From Alligator mississippiensis (Eukaryota > Chordata > Crocodylia > Alligatoridae), in assembly GCF_030867095.1 (NCBI RefSeq), contig NC_081828.1:139001-203000 (forward strand): a stretch of DNA of 64,000 nt. The letters are read 5' to 3'. The notes beneath the pieces were generated by a model. It did no database searches. It was given only the letters and a program-made list of their open reading frames with translations, and was not told the DNA's origin. The first letter of the stretch is position 1; every line of letters starts with the position of its first letter. A program made the position numbers and the translations under genes. Shown here piece by piece: positions 43,204 through 54,699 of the stretch.

Positions 43204-44311
43204 ATATCTATATCTCTCTACATATCTATATATATAACAAAGGTAACACAAAACTGTACTTCTGCATGTTTTAAATAAAGAACTTAACATTGATGCAGGA
43301 GGCCGTGTTTCATTAGGCAGGATTTAAAATATTAAAAAGAAAATCTTCACTAAGAATTTTAGTTACTTCTGCAAGAACGACAGCTGCACAACATTGTTCC
43401 ATATTCTACATGGATTTAGTATAACATTCACTGAAATCAACTGCATGTTTTAAAAACATTTACAGTAATTTTACACATCACTTCCTAATTTGGTCACTGT
43501 TAAAATGTCTTACCTATTTGCTTTGCTTGAGCCAAAATGTTATTAATATTCAAAAGAAATCTTTGGCAAAGATTACACAAGTGTAGAAGTACATTAATAC
43601 ACACAGCAAAGCTTAGTGATTGAAGTAGCATTTAATTTAAAATGTAAACTAATTCCACTTATATATTAAAGAAAAATCTTTCAAAACAGACAATATGCTT
43701 TGGAAAATGAAATTATATTGTAATGTTACGTTGATCTCATAAACAATTTTGGTAGGATTTTTTTTTTTTATAATTGTATGAAAAATGCATCAAGCTACAC
43801 TATTACGCCCAAGTTTAAACCCTATAAATCCTGTAAAAGTGTGCTACATGTGCCTTTATATTTCTAAATTTTCTATTAAGTGTTTCTGTTAAAAAAGTTC
43901 ATTCATTTGGAGTTTTAGTTCCCCCCTTTCTTGCTTTCAAACATTCTCCATGTTCTCACAGGTTGATATATCAGTAATCAGGGGATGATGATTCTGTAGA
44001 CTGAATGACAACATTAAATGTTCATTTTTGCTAGCCAAGGGTCTGCCCAATGTCTATTGATCTTAGTTGAGATGCAGTGATTTCAGGGAGCCTGGAATTG
44101 GGGCCTGTATTCTTTAACACTGATACAAATATCTAAGACATGATGCAAGAAAGTGTTTGGTGTATATCTTGCTTTTATTGCAACACAACTAAACTTCAAA
44201 AATTAAGGTCTTTGCTGTTTATATAAATGAACTTCTTGCATTGAATACTATAAGATCGTGGTATATACATTATGTAACACAGTAGTAGGTCATTTCCATG
44301 TAAGCTGTACT
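43204..44311. other. AT-rich intergenic DNA
   Basis: No gene recognised. On the minus strand aataaa occurs near 44,175, a possible but unproven polyadenylation signal. Confidence 0.4.
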
Positions 44312-46905
44312 TCATAGATTTCATAGATTTCATAGACATTAGGGCTGGAAGGGACCTCGGAAGATCATCGAGTCCAACCCCCTGCCCAAAGGGCAGGAAG
44401 TCAGCTGGGGTCATAGGATCCCAGCAAGATGAGCATCCAGTTTGCTCTTGAAGGTGTTCAATGTAGGTGCTTGAACCACCTCCGGTGGCAGGCTGTTCCA
44501 GACCTTGGGGGCTCGGACAGTAAAGAAATTCTTGCCTATGTCCAGCCTGAAACGGTCTTGTAGTTTGTGACCATTCGACCTGGTCATCATCCCTTGGGGC
44601 GCTCTGGTGAACAGACGTTCCCCCAGATACTGGTGGTCACCCCTGATAAACTTGTAGGTGGCCATCAGATCACCCCTGAGCCTGCGCTTTTCCAGGCTAA
44701 AGAGCCCCAGGGCTCTCAGCCTGTCATCGTAGAGTCTGCTTCCCTGACCTCTGATCATGCGCGTGGCTCTTCTCTGGACTCTCTCAAGCTTCTCCACATC
44801 CTTTTTGAATTGTGGAGCCCAAAACTGGACGCAGTACTCCAGCTGCGGCCTCACTAAGGCCGAGTACAAGGGAGAATGACGTCCCGGGATTTGCTTGAGA
44901 AGCATCTATGGATGCAAGCCAGTGTTTTGGTCGCTTTACTAGCTGCAGTATCGCACTGCAGGCTCCTGTTCATCTTGTGGTCAATGATGACCCCCAAGTC
45001 TCTTTCTTCCATAGTGCTAGCCAACATAGCACTGCCGAGCCTATAAGGATGCTGCTGGTTTTTTTTCCCCAAGGTGGAGAACCTTGCATTTATCGGCGTT
45101 GAACGCCATCAGATTCTCGTCCGCCCACTTGCTGAGCCTGTCCAGGTCAGCCTGGATCACCCGCCTGTCTTCTGGTGTGGATGCTTTGCCCCAAAGTTTG
45201 GTGTCATTGGCGAACTTGGCCAGTCCGCTTCTGACTCCAGTGTCCACATCGTTAATGAAGATGTTGAACAGTATGGGTCCAAGGACAGAGCCTTGGGGGA
45301 CCCCACTGGTCACAGGACACCACGATGAGTGACTTCCATCAATTACTACCCTCTGGGTCCGACCCCGGAGCCAGTTTTCCAGCCAGTGGATCGTGGAGGA
45401 CCCAAGGTGACAATTGGCCAGTTTCTCTAAGAGGTGATTATGGGAAACCAGGTCAAAGGCTTTTTTGAAGTCCAGATATATGACATCAATCTCTTCTGCC
45501 TTGTCCAGGTGATAGGTCACCTGGTCGTAGAAGGAAATGAGATTGGTCAAGCAAGACCTACCCGCAACAAACCCGTGCTGGCTATCCCTTAAGATGTTGA
45601 CGTCGGCCAGTCCATTAAGGATGGCCTCTTTAATAAACTTTTCCAAGATCTTCCCCGGGATAGAAGTCAGGCTAATGGGCCTATAGTTAGCTGGATCCAC
45701 TTTCCTCCCTTTCTTGAAGATAGGCACCACATTGGCCTTCTTCCAGTCTTCGGGCACTTCACCAGAGCGCCAAGAGTCTTCAAAGATCCATGCTAGAGGC
45801 TGGGCTGTGATGCTTGCCAGCTCCTTGAGTACCCTGGGGTGAAGATTGTCAGGGCCGGCTGACTTGAGGGTATCCAGCTTCTCAAGAAGTTCCTTCACGA
45901 AGTCAGCATCAATGGAGGCCAGGGGATCACCCTCACCCGGACTTCCCTGTCCCGTAGCGGGCATGGGCGTCCCATGGGACTGATGAAAGACCGACGCAAA
46001 GTACCTATTTAATAGGTTGGCTTTCTCCTGGGCGTCAGTTGTCAGTTGCCCCATCTGGTTCAGCAGAGGTCCAATGTTGCCCCTGCTTTTCCTCCAGCTC
46101 CCCACATATCTGAAAAAGGACTTTTTATTGTCCTTGATGCTCAAAGCTAGCTGGAGTTCAGTTGCAGCCTTGGCTTTCCTGGTCTGCTCCCTACAGGACC
46201 GGACCAGTGCAGAATAATCCTCCTTGGAGGTGACTCCCATCCTCCATCCTTTGTTGGCCTTTCTTTTTTGCGTCAGGAGGTCTGCTAGGTCCCTGGAGAG
46301 CCAGGGGGGCTGCTGTGCCCTCTTGCTGCCTTTCCTCCGAGATGGAATAGACTTAGTTTGTGCTTTGAGGATCGCTCCCTTGAGGAGCAACCACTCTTCT
46401 TGAACTCCCCTCTCCCCGTGGTCATGGTCCCTTAGGGCCTCACTGACAAGCCTCCTGAGCTTGTCAAAGTCAGCTTTCCTGAAGTCAAGGACTTCCGTGT
46501 TGCTGACCGACTTGCCAGCTTTTTGGCGGATGGTGAAGGTGATCAGCTCGTGGTCGCTGTCACCCAGCTTCCCATCGATCACTAGGTCGCCGACTAGGTC
46601 ATCCCCAGTAGCCAGCACCAGGTCGAGCAGCGCTTTGCCTCTCGTTGGCCCATAGACTTCTTGAGTCAGGTAGAGGTCATCCACGCATGAGAGGAAGCTC
46701 TGCGACCACTCAGATGTTGCTGAGCGATCCTCCCACGAGATGTCTGGGTAATTGAAGTCACCCATGACAACCATGGTCCTGGAGCATGCGGCCTCAGCCA
46801 GTCCCCGGGCAAACTCCTGGTCAAGCTCAGGACTTTGGGTGGGAGGTCTATAGTAGACTCCCACCGTTGTGTCCCGTGTGCCGTGTACTTGTGTCACACC
46901 TGCAC
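44312..46905 (-). mobile_element. CR1 LINE, long copy with most of ORF2
   Basis: The minus strand encodes about 620 codons of CR1 ORF2, then two shorter overlapping frames to the 3' end. It starts inside the APE-type endonuclease (GDFNYPDISW, then GDSDHELITF). The reverse transcriptase has NYRPISLTSIPGKILEK, IYLDFKKAFDLVSH and [14 protein letters not shown]. Its catalytic FADD motif reads FAND, a change at the metal-binding site. Two frameshifts follow: one at an A8 run near 45,060 and one near 44,880. The 3' end carries tcatagattt repeats (44,312-44,340), a CR1 hallmark. It is 5'-truncated and lightly damaged, so a younger insertion; inactive. Confidence 0.93.
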
Positions 46906-48339
46906 TTAACAAGAAAAAACAGGCTAACTCTTTTGTAAAAGAATGTTACATAACAAGAGACAGTGTTAACGTACAGTAACTAACTTCTCCTGAATTGCAT
47001 ACTCCTAACCATCATTGTTAAACATGAACAACCTTAAAAAAATAATTGTATAAGAGCACCATTGCCTGATTAAATATTCTAAGAATTTTACAGTTAAACT
47101 ATAGGGGGGAGTGTGTGTGTGTACGTACACACATGCACATTACACACATGCACACACACCCTTTCTTTAAAAACAAACTATGATATTTTGTTCATTGCAA
47201 GGTATTATACTGAAATTCTATTATTATACAAAGGTGATCATTTTAATTTAGTAATAGAAATTGTTTACACGAGACATTTCCTTCATGTCGTTTGCAATTT
47301 TAGTGGATGCAAAGGATAGGTATCTGAAAAAAGTGACCAGTTCCTACTGGGTACCACACCAGCTAGGAGTTATAGGCATACTTCTCTTCAGACTACAAAC
47401 ATCCAAACTGGGTAATGCAAAATGCACAAGCATTTGAGAAAACTGATTTGTTTAATAAAATTAGAAATGTATCTGAGTATGTAAGCCTATGTGCCTTTCA
47501 GCATTATCCTCTCTGCTGGTATACTTATAAACACTATTAGTTTGAAGTTAACTCGAAAATTGTAAAAATTCTAGGCAATTCCCATTTTTCTTTAATTGTT
47601 CATTTAATAAGTAATAAAGTCAAAGTATGAAATCTAACTCCATATTTACCATACTATGATTTAACAATAAAACTGATATGAAATATTTTAAATTCACAGT
47701 ACACATAAAAAGCTTCATTTTATCACATATTAAAAAACAAACATAAAACCTAGAAAGCAGCTTAAAGCAATTTATAACATAACCTCTTTAAAAAAAGTTA
47801 ACAAAGTGCTTTTACGGTAATCAATTTTTTTCAAATAGCCAAGTAAACAGTAGTGTTAGACTGACTCCAAAATACTGGCACTGGACTACATAGCACACCA
47901 TAGACACAAGGTGAAGGGTGGGTCCTCCTATTATCAAGCACTGTACTTACATGGTAACTTCCATGAATTCTGATGCAGAGTAGAAGCATAAATCCCTCAT
48001 TCAGGCATTGTGGGTAAGGACCCTTAAGACATGATTATGTTTGAAGAACTGAACCTGAGTAGCCTGTGCAACAGGAATGCAAGTGAAAATTGAAAAGGCC
48101 AAGTGAAGAAAGGAATAAATATGGAACTTTAGAACAGCATCGTAGAAAGAAATCAAGTAAAGGCAGTCAAACCACTTTTCCTATATTAGGGAAACAGGAA
48201 AGAACGTCTCTTAAGAAGTCAAAATGGATCAGTCTAGCACTAGTAAATGGATTAATAACTACATATACAAATTTTATATAAAATACTAGAACATAAAATA
48301 TTTAATTCATTAACATTACATAAGTACCATGACACACTG
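46906..48339 (-). other. UNKL: Probable UNKL 3' untranslated region or downstream DNA
   Basis: AT-rich sequence directly downstream of the UNKL stop codon. No other gene is seen. A long AT-rich 3' UTR would be ordinary, but its end cannot be placed from sequence alone. Confidence 0.35.
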
Positions 48340-48495
48340 TCACCATTTATTTTTTGTTGTCTTGCAGCAAGGACATTCTTGTTGTTTAGCTGTACAGTGT
48401 TCACAAAGGACATAATGTTGGCATGGCTGCAGGACAACGCTACGGTTATGTTCTCGGCATACAACACACTTCTTTGAATGGAGCTGAAAAATTAC
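48340..48495 (-). CDS. UNKL: UNKL last coding exon: C-terminal RING finger
   Basis: The reading VIFQLHSKKCVVCREHNRSV continues with VLQPCQHYVLCEHC and CPCC, ending KNKW and a TGA at 48,342-48,340. The pattern C-x2-C, C-x-H, C-x2-C, C-x2-C is an intact C3HC4-type RING, as in the unkempt family, where it is linked to ubiquitin ligase activity and nucleocytoplasmic RNA-binding functions. The acceptor is ttctttttttccag with AG at 48,497-48,496, and the exon starts in phase 0. UNKL is preferred to UNK because the upstream exons read KRKIKQW and AWQKEAQEAKERA, which I recall as the UNKL version. The open frame seen in another phase here is a shadow. Confidence 0.85.
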   Translation of the reverse strand, partial: VIFQLHSKKCVVCREHNRSVVLQPCQHYVLCEHCTAKQQECPCCKTTKNKW

Positions 48496-48892
48496 CTGGA
48501 AAAAAAGAATTGCTCAATAAAGAAAATCCAATGTGCAGCGTCTCATTTTGGCAGTAATGCAAGGATAAATATTTACAGCTCTTTAATTGCCAAACTGTTT
48601 GTCCACTGCACTGAAGCTAAAAGCTGGTTTAAAACTATTTTTCTATCACTGAGAAATCTGTGAAGAATCATTTGAGTTGGGGAAATTCAGTCTGGCATAT
48701 TTCAAGCCCCAATGTACATGAACTTAGTAGTCTTTCAGTGAAATTAAAAACTCTCTGTAAACACTCTATATAATGGTGTTAAACTGTCCATTTTTAAATA
48801 AAAATATAGTCACATCTACATATACATCTATATATACACAACTATCCATTTAACAGAATTAACAAAGAAGTAACACTATCCACAGTGTTCCC

Positions 48893-49140
48893 TATGGTTT
48901 CTAAATCCAAATGGAGCTGACTTCGTAAAGAATGAAGCTTTGGTAAGGGTATTGTTTCTATATCTCCATAGCTTTTCAGATGAGGCAATGGAGTGGATAG
49001 ACACACAAACTGTTCCTGAACGTTTTTAAAAACTTATTTTCCACTTCCTCTTTTTTCCGAAGGGCTAGCTGTTTCTCCGTGTCTGCCACGTTAGCACGTT
49101 CCTTGGCCTCTTGGGCCTCTTTTTGCCATGCATCACATGC
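48893..49140 (-). CDS. UNKL: UNKL penultimate exon region (coiled coil), with a one-base frame offset
   Basis: The acceptor is ctgttatag (AG at 49,142-49,141), and the frame starts in phase 0 with ACDAWQKEAQEAKERANVAD, then TEKQLALRKKEEVENK (to 49,033). It is a heptad-rich coiled coil that continues VKQ of the previous exon. Past 49,033 the same frame soon stops. A conserved-looking continuation (NVQEQF, then PHLKSYGDIETIPLPKLHSL, then RSQLHLDLETI, to about 48,893) is read one base out of phase, after the run TTTTTAAAAA. No good GT donor is found at either end. This may be a real frameshift, an alternative exon end, or an assembly error at the homopolymers. Known UNKL isoforms that join KKEEVE directly to VIFQL would skip the second part. 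Confidence 0.75.
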
Positions 49141-50010
49141 CTATAACAGAAAGATTTATGGAACATGATATAATATTTTGTAAATTAATAACAGAGGCCT
49201 AAATATAAAAGGTCCTCAAGATACATAATATATGAATCTTCAGCTACCACATGAGCTTATGGTTTCCTTCATCCTCTCCATGCCTCTCACCACCCTTTTT
49301 CATCTCCTTTTGATTTTTGTTGAAATAAGGATTTCATCTCCAATTGTCTATAAATCACTAAGAACACTCATGAGCGAGTATGCATACATGAAAAAAAAAT
49401 GGATCAAACAACCCTAATTTGATAGCAAGAGTTGAAAACTCAAACGGTAGTAAAGCTACTCTGCTGGCTATTCCCCTAAAGTAGAAAGCATTAAAACATC
49501 TTTGTCCTCTGTGATGTTAGGAGAAAGTTAATGATGTTAGGAGAAAGGAGAGAACACCTAAAACTTATCATTATACTCTACTCCCAATTGTGCTTTTGTA
49601 GGAGTCAAGCAGATACCAACACTAGTTCCTGAATGCTGGGGAAACTAGATTACATGTCTAATCTGCTCCATATCGTCAGCCATGGAAGAGTTGTGGCCAG
49701 GCTCTCTCCTCTCCTCAGCGACATGTTGCCATTTACTGAAGCAGTACTACAGGCCACTGTCAGATATGCTCCCTGAAGCCATTTGCTTACAAAGGCAGAA
49801 TGACTTGAGGGAAGTGAGCTGCCTGCTATAGCTTAATTCTCCCAAGCTAAATTTGAAGATGAAAGGCCAGAAATCAGGATTGATTAATCTGGCAGAATGA
49901 AATAAAATCTTTCCTTTCCAAAGATGAAGATTTAAAGAGAAAGAACAAAGTAATACACATTTTAATTAAAAATTATTCAGGAAATGAAATGCAATTTAAT
50001 ATTAACATAC

Positions 50011-50213
50011 CTGCTTTACTTGTCGCCAAGAATCTTTCCATTGTTTTATTTTTCTTTTGGCGTCATCCAGTTCCTGTCTAACTCTAGTTAACTCACTTCC
50101 ACTGGTACTTGAACTTGCTGAGGGTGTGGTGCCACTGCTCAAGACAGGAGAGGGACTAGGAGAGAAGCTCCCAGTTACAAAATCCCAAATGCTACCTATA
50201 ACACCATTTAAAC
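50011..50213 (-). CDS. UNKL: UNKL exon: Ser/Pro-rich linker and start of coiled coil
   Basis: Reads (G)LNGVIGSIWDFVTGSFSPSP, then SPVLSSGTTPSASSSTSGSE, then LTRVRQELDDAKRKIKQWKD, then SWRQVKQ. The GSIWDFV-GSFSPSPSP motif is a hallmark of the unkempt family. The acceptor is cttggcag (AG at 50,215-50,214) and the donor is CAG|GTATGT (GT at 50,010-50,009). The length is 203 nt; it starts with two bases of a split codon and ends in phase 0, agreeing with both neighbours. The apparent start MCLFLSVLCLAG ahead of it is intron and not part of the protein. Confidence 0.88.
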
Positions 50214-51191
50214 CTGCCAAGCACAAGACAGACAAAAATAAACACACTGCGCATCTCCAAAAAACCTGAAAAAATAGATAACCACTAATTGTTTATGCTG
50301 GTTTCAAGATTTGTAACAAAGACATGTAGCATTACATAAAACGATTTTTCCTAAATACTTAGTCATTGTTATCTGCTTCTTTTTAACAAAACAGAGCCCT
50401 GCAAAGAAAGAGGAAGACTAGGAGGGTCTTTCTATTGCAAACAGATTTGGCCAAAAAAATCACATTTGGCTTCAGTTCTTTCACATTCCCGACTTCAATG
50501 GCTCTCAACCTTTTTTTTTTTCTTTTTGGCTCGAGGTGTCTATGGATAGACTCAAGGCACCCCTCGGAAAAAGCCAGCTCTTAGTTCTTACTTGTTTTTT
50601 GACTACAGAAAAATACTAGAGCAATTCTCCTGTGGCAAAGAACTCAGGAGGACTCCAAAAGGGCAGAATGTTTTTGATACTATGGAATCCTATTTTAAAT
50701 CTCATGCGTTTATCACGTGAATCATGCTTGCATACCTAACAACACTAACGTTGTGTGGCACCCCTGATTGCATCTCAAGGCACCAGGGTGATTCTTACTT
50801 TTTCCAGCTCCATTGTTGGATGGGCTGCCCACTGCTTGTGCACCAAGTACCCTCTCCCAGAATTTTTTCTTCTTTCTGCTAATAAACCTCTCTATGGTTT
50901 CCCTTCCCCTCTGAAAAGTTGTGCGTGATAGAGGGGCTACTTCAGGAAGCAAACTGGCAAAGCAAGGCACCGTGGAATGCTTTGGGGCTGACCACTCTCC
51001 AGCTATGCTTGCGGGGGAAGGCCAAATTTAACCTGAAGTACTTCAAAGTTATCCCTGGTTTCATCCAGTTATTTGATATACACTTCAGGCTGACTTGCAG
51101 TATTTAATTCTGTGCTGCTTCTGGTCCACTCATTTTTAGAGTGCCTTTCAGCCACTTGCAAAGTAAAGGATTAGCCCTTAAAATGACTTAC

Positions 51192-51422
51192 CTAAAGAGT
51201 TACGAGAAGAGGCTGAGGTGCCTAACACGCTATGTTCTGATTTCAAAGGCTGAGGCTGCTGTTGGTGAGGAGCCATAGTGGATGAAATAAAAGACTGAGA
51301 CAACGACTGTGAACGAGAACTGAGTGGAGAGGTTGAAAGGGAAGATGATGAATGTACAGATGAGGAACGAGCAAGAGAACCTGGAATACTGACAGGAGCT
51401 GAACTTCCCAGTAATCTGTGAC
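51192..51422 (-). CDS. UNKL: UNKL exon: Ser-rich low-complexity region
   Basis: Reads HRLLGSSAPVSIPGSLARSS, then SVHSSSSLSTSPLSSRSQSL, then SQSFISSTMAPHQQQPQPLK, then SEHSVLGTSASSRNSL(G). The APVSIPGSLARS motif is typical of UNK/UNKL. The acceptor has AG at 51,424-51,423 after a T-rich tract; the donor is TTAG|GTAAGT (GT at 51,191-51,190). The 231-nt exon has split codons at both ends, matching the neighbours. The region is disordered and Ser-rich, and likely phosphorylated. Confidence 0.88.
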
Positions 51423-52928
51423 CTATGTAAAAAAAGAAAAAAAATGTTAGGAAGTCAACCATGTGTTACTTCATAACTCCCATCCCCATTGAAAGAGGTT
51501 GATCAATGTTCTTACTTTTGTAAACAGAGTTTTGCAGTTGCAGAATGAGTATTTTATTTGGATCATTTTATATAGTTCAGTTTAATGACTAAGTCACTTA
51601 AAGTTGAGAACATAAATGGAAATTAAAAAATAAACATAAAATAACCCTCCTCAGCCCCAAAAATTTATAAATAAAACCTAGAGCAAAGAGAATGGAATCT
51701 ACAGTCTCTAAATTAGTGCAGGACATGGTACCCAAAACAGTCAGTTCAAAGCCCTTGTCAGCGAAAGTACTTTTTTTCCTGTTTTTTAGCTGAGTCTGTG
51801 TCCGTTTCTCTCTCAGACCTGCTGCAGGGCATTTTATGCACAAAAGCTCGTCTAACTTGTCTCCCAATTATACAGTTGGCCCAACAGAAGATATCATAAA
51901 AATCCTCACCATGCTGTTATTTAAGAAATAAGTTTTAAATGTAAAAATTTTAAATAAACTTTTTTCTCGTGTAACAAATAAATTGTTTTATTGAGAAAAA
52001 AAGATCTTTATAAAGTTTGCTGCATTTAACTGTTTTCCAGTTTCTATCCACATAGGGTTTGACAAAAACCAAGCAAAAATTAATAATAATCTAGTAAAAG
52101 AAATATATTATTTACTACATTTAGATTAATACAAATTAAGAATCTAAAATAATCATATTTCAACCTATACAACTGTGTCAATGAATGAGCATGCATATAG
52201 CATGCATATACTCTATCTTCCTTGTTAGCAGAAATGCCAAGTTTACAGTTGATTGTTTTTGAGAACTTGTTTTGTTACTAACTAGTGAGAATCAATCTTT
52301 TGGAAAATAATAAAAGTTATAAATTCAAAACATGGTTAAAAGAGGTCACATTAAACCCATTACCACTGTCTATAGTAAACTGTTGTCTGGGATATAAGCC
52401 TGCCAAATTATTGGTAGAAAGACATAAATAAGCCCTTTAAGAAATTTAGTTACTGCCTGCCAGGAGAAAATATAACTGTCTCCCAGAGGAAGCTGATCAG
52501 GCAAATCTGCTGCATGCACATCATTATAGAGATGATGCAAAGGCCTGAATATTTGAAGGCAAGCAGGTAGTCTGAATGGCCAACACAGGACCTTCCAAGG
52601 ATCAGTGACCAGACTGAGGACCTTGTGGGTGCCTGTTGCAGGGGCGCTGCTCCGACGCACTGTATTTACAGCGCATTGGAACAGACTCAATCAATAGAGT
52701 CTGCTGGAGCGTACTAATTAGTGCGCTCCAACAGCCTCCACGTCTCATCTATTCAGCATCCCCGTGCTTCAAAATGGCGGTGGGGGCACTTTACTTAGAG
52801 TGGCCCCAAGAGCTTTAGTGGTTCAATGGGCTTTAGTTAAAAGTGCCCACTCTCCCCCACCCCCAGAGCATGTGTAAAGACATCCCCTTTGTGCCCAATA
52901 AAGATTATTCTGGTAGAATCCTTTATGC

Positions 52929-53219
52929 CACAGGTTGGCAACTTTTTGCCACTGCAGGCCGCTGCTTGCTACCCAGCCCCTGCCATGGGCTGTACACCCC
53001 TTGGCAATCAGCATACGCTGGGAAGGGAATGGATGCAAAAGGCAGATGCTAGAATGCTGGGATGCCATCCTAATGATGCAGCACAGAGAATAAACTGAAA
53101 GCACCAGGTAATAGGACTCTGGGGGTGCCACCTCTGCTGCCATGGCTGGAGGGTGCCGCTGATTCTCCATGCTGCCATGGGCCAAATGCAGCCCGCAATT
53201 GGTACGTTGCCAACCCCTG
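52929..53219. mobile_element. hAT-type MITE with perfect 8-bp target-site duplication
   Basis: Ends are CACAGGTTGGCAAC (left) and, inward from the right, CAGGGGTTGGCAACG, then gccaaatgcagcccgc against ctgcaggccgc inside. Flanks are ctttatgc at 52,921-52,928 and 53,220-53,227, identical. At 291 bp it is non-autonomous. It lies in a UNKL intron. Confidence 0.9.
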
Positions 53220-53734
53220 CTTTATGCTGCTAGCCAGGATGTTCTGAACTATTAATAAGCAAATGACTCTGTCAGTCACTGTCAGCCATTTAGTACACAG
53301 AAATGAAATGGATAAATAAATAGTGGCTTAGGTATAAAATGTGTCCATCCACTTGCATGACTCTGACAGTTTGAAGGCAAACTTGTTTATAGGGCGTATG
53401 ATTAGAGTCTGTGTTAACAAGTTCATGAGGGCAGAGTACCAGAATTGCCTGGGCCACGCTGTGACAGGGCTCAGCCCCTGCCGTAAGGGTTGATGTGTAT
53501 GAGAGTGGGGACCGGGGAATCGGAAAAAACAACTAGCAAAGAGCAAGGACTGGCTATCCGTCTCCAACAGGATCTGTGACACTTCTTATTCTGCTCAGAT
53601 ATAGACACATCTACTTTGGAGATCCCGGGATGGATCTAATTAAGAGCTGGGCTAAAAGTGTGAAGGACTCAAGTGGGATTTTCTCAACCCCTATGTGCTC
53701 TATAGTCCAGAAAGGGCTGGCAGCTTAGCGGAGC

Positions 53735-54685
53735 ACTCAAACTGGCTGGAGGGCCGCACCCAGAGAGTGGTGGTGGACGGGTCTTTTTTGACCTGGAGGG
53801 ATTTGGGCAGTGGGGTCCCCCAGGGCTCGGTCCTCGGGCCCGCACTGTTCAACATCTTCATCAGTGACTTGGACGAGGGGGTAAAAAGCACCTTGTTCAA
53901 ATTCGCAGATGACACTAAGATGTGGGGGGGATGTGGGCACACTAGAAGGGAGGAATAGGCTGCAATCGGATCAGGACAGGTTACAGGGGTGGGCAGAAGA
54001 AAACAGGATGGGTTTCAACACTGACAAGTGCAGGGTACTGCACCTGGGCAGGAAGAACCAGCAGCAGACCTACAGGCTGGGGAACTCCTTCTCGTCAGTG
54101 CAGAGGCAGAAAAGGATCTTGGAGTCATTACTGATTCCAAAATGAACATGGGCCGACAGTGTGGGGACACGGTCAGGAAGGCCAACTGCACCTTGTCGTG
54201 CATCCTCAGATGCATCTCAAGCAGGTCCAAGGAGGTGATCCTCCCCCTCTACGTGACACTGGTCAGGCCGCAGCTGGAGTACTGCGTCCAGTTCTGGGCA
54301 CCACACTTCAGGAGGGATGTGGACAGCATGGAGAGGGTCCAGAGGAGGCCACCCGCATGATCAGGGGGCAGCAGGGCAGGCCCTACGAGGACAGGCGATG
54401 GGACCTGAACCCGTTCAGCCTCCACAAGAGAAGGCTGAGGGGGATCTAGTGGCCATTTACAAACTAGTCAGGGGGGACCAGCAGGCATTGGGGGAGTCCC
54501 TGTTCCCCCGACCACTCCCAGGAGTGACTAGAAATAATGGTCACAAGCTGGCAGAGGGTAGATTCAGACTAGACATCAGGAGGCGCTACTTCACTGTCAG
54601 GGCGGCTAGGATCTGGAACCAACTTCCGAGAGACGTGGTGCTGGCTCCTACACTGGGGGTCTTTAAGAGAAGGCCTAGATATGCA
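53735..54685 (+). mobile_element. CR1 LINE fragment, RT to C-terminus
   Basis: The plus strand encodes [44 protein letters not shown] (intact FADD box), then across frame changes the C-terminal part ([20 protein letters not shown], then FRLDIRRRYFTVRAARIWNQ). It ends near tctttaagagaaggcctag without the CR1 3' tail, so it is truncated at both ends. It belongs to the same subfamily as 19,945-20,275. Antisense to UNKL. Confidence 0.9.
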
Positions 54686-54699
54686 TAGAGATGCGATTA

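Noticed and set aside
45074-46655. Plus-strand open frames opposite the CR1
   Set aside because: They are antisense shadows of CR1 ORF2.
50002-50247. Methionine start MCLFLSV ahead of the GSIWDFV exon
   Set aside because: It reads through the acceptor at 50,215-50,214 into intron. Phase and family similarity show the exon begins at 50,213.
52620-52850. Possible inverted-repeat element with ctgctggagcg / cgctccaacag
   Set aside because: Short inverted words are present, but no ends or target duplication could be fixed.
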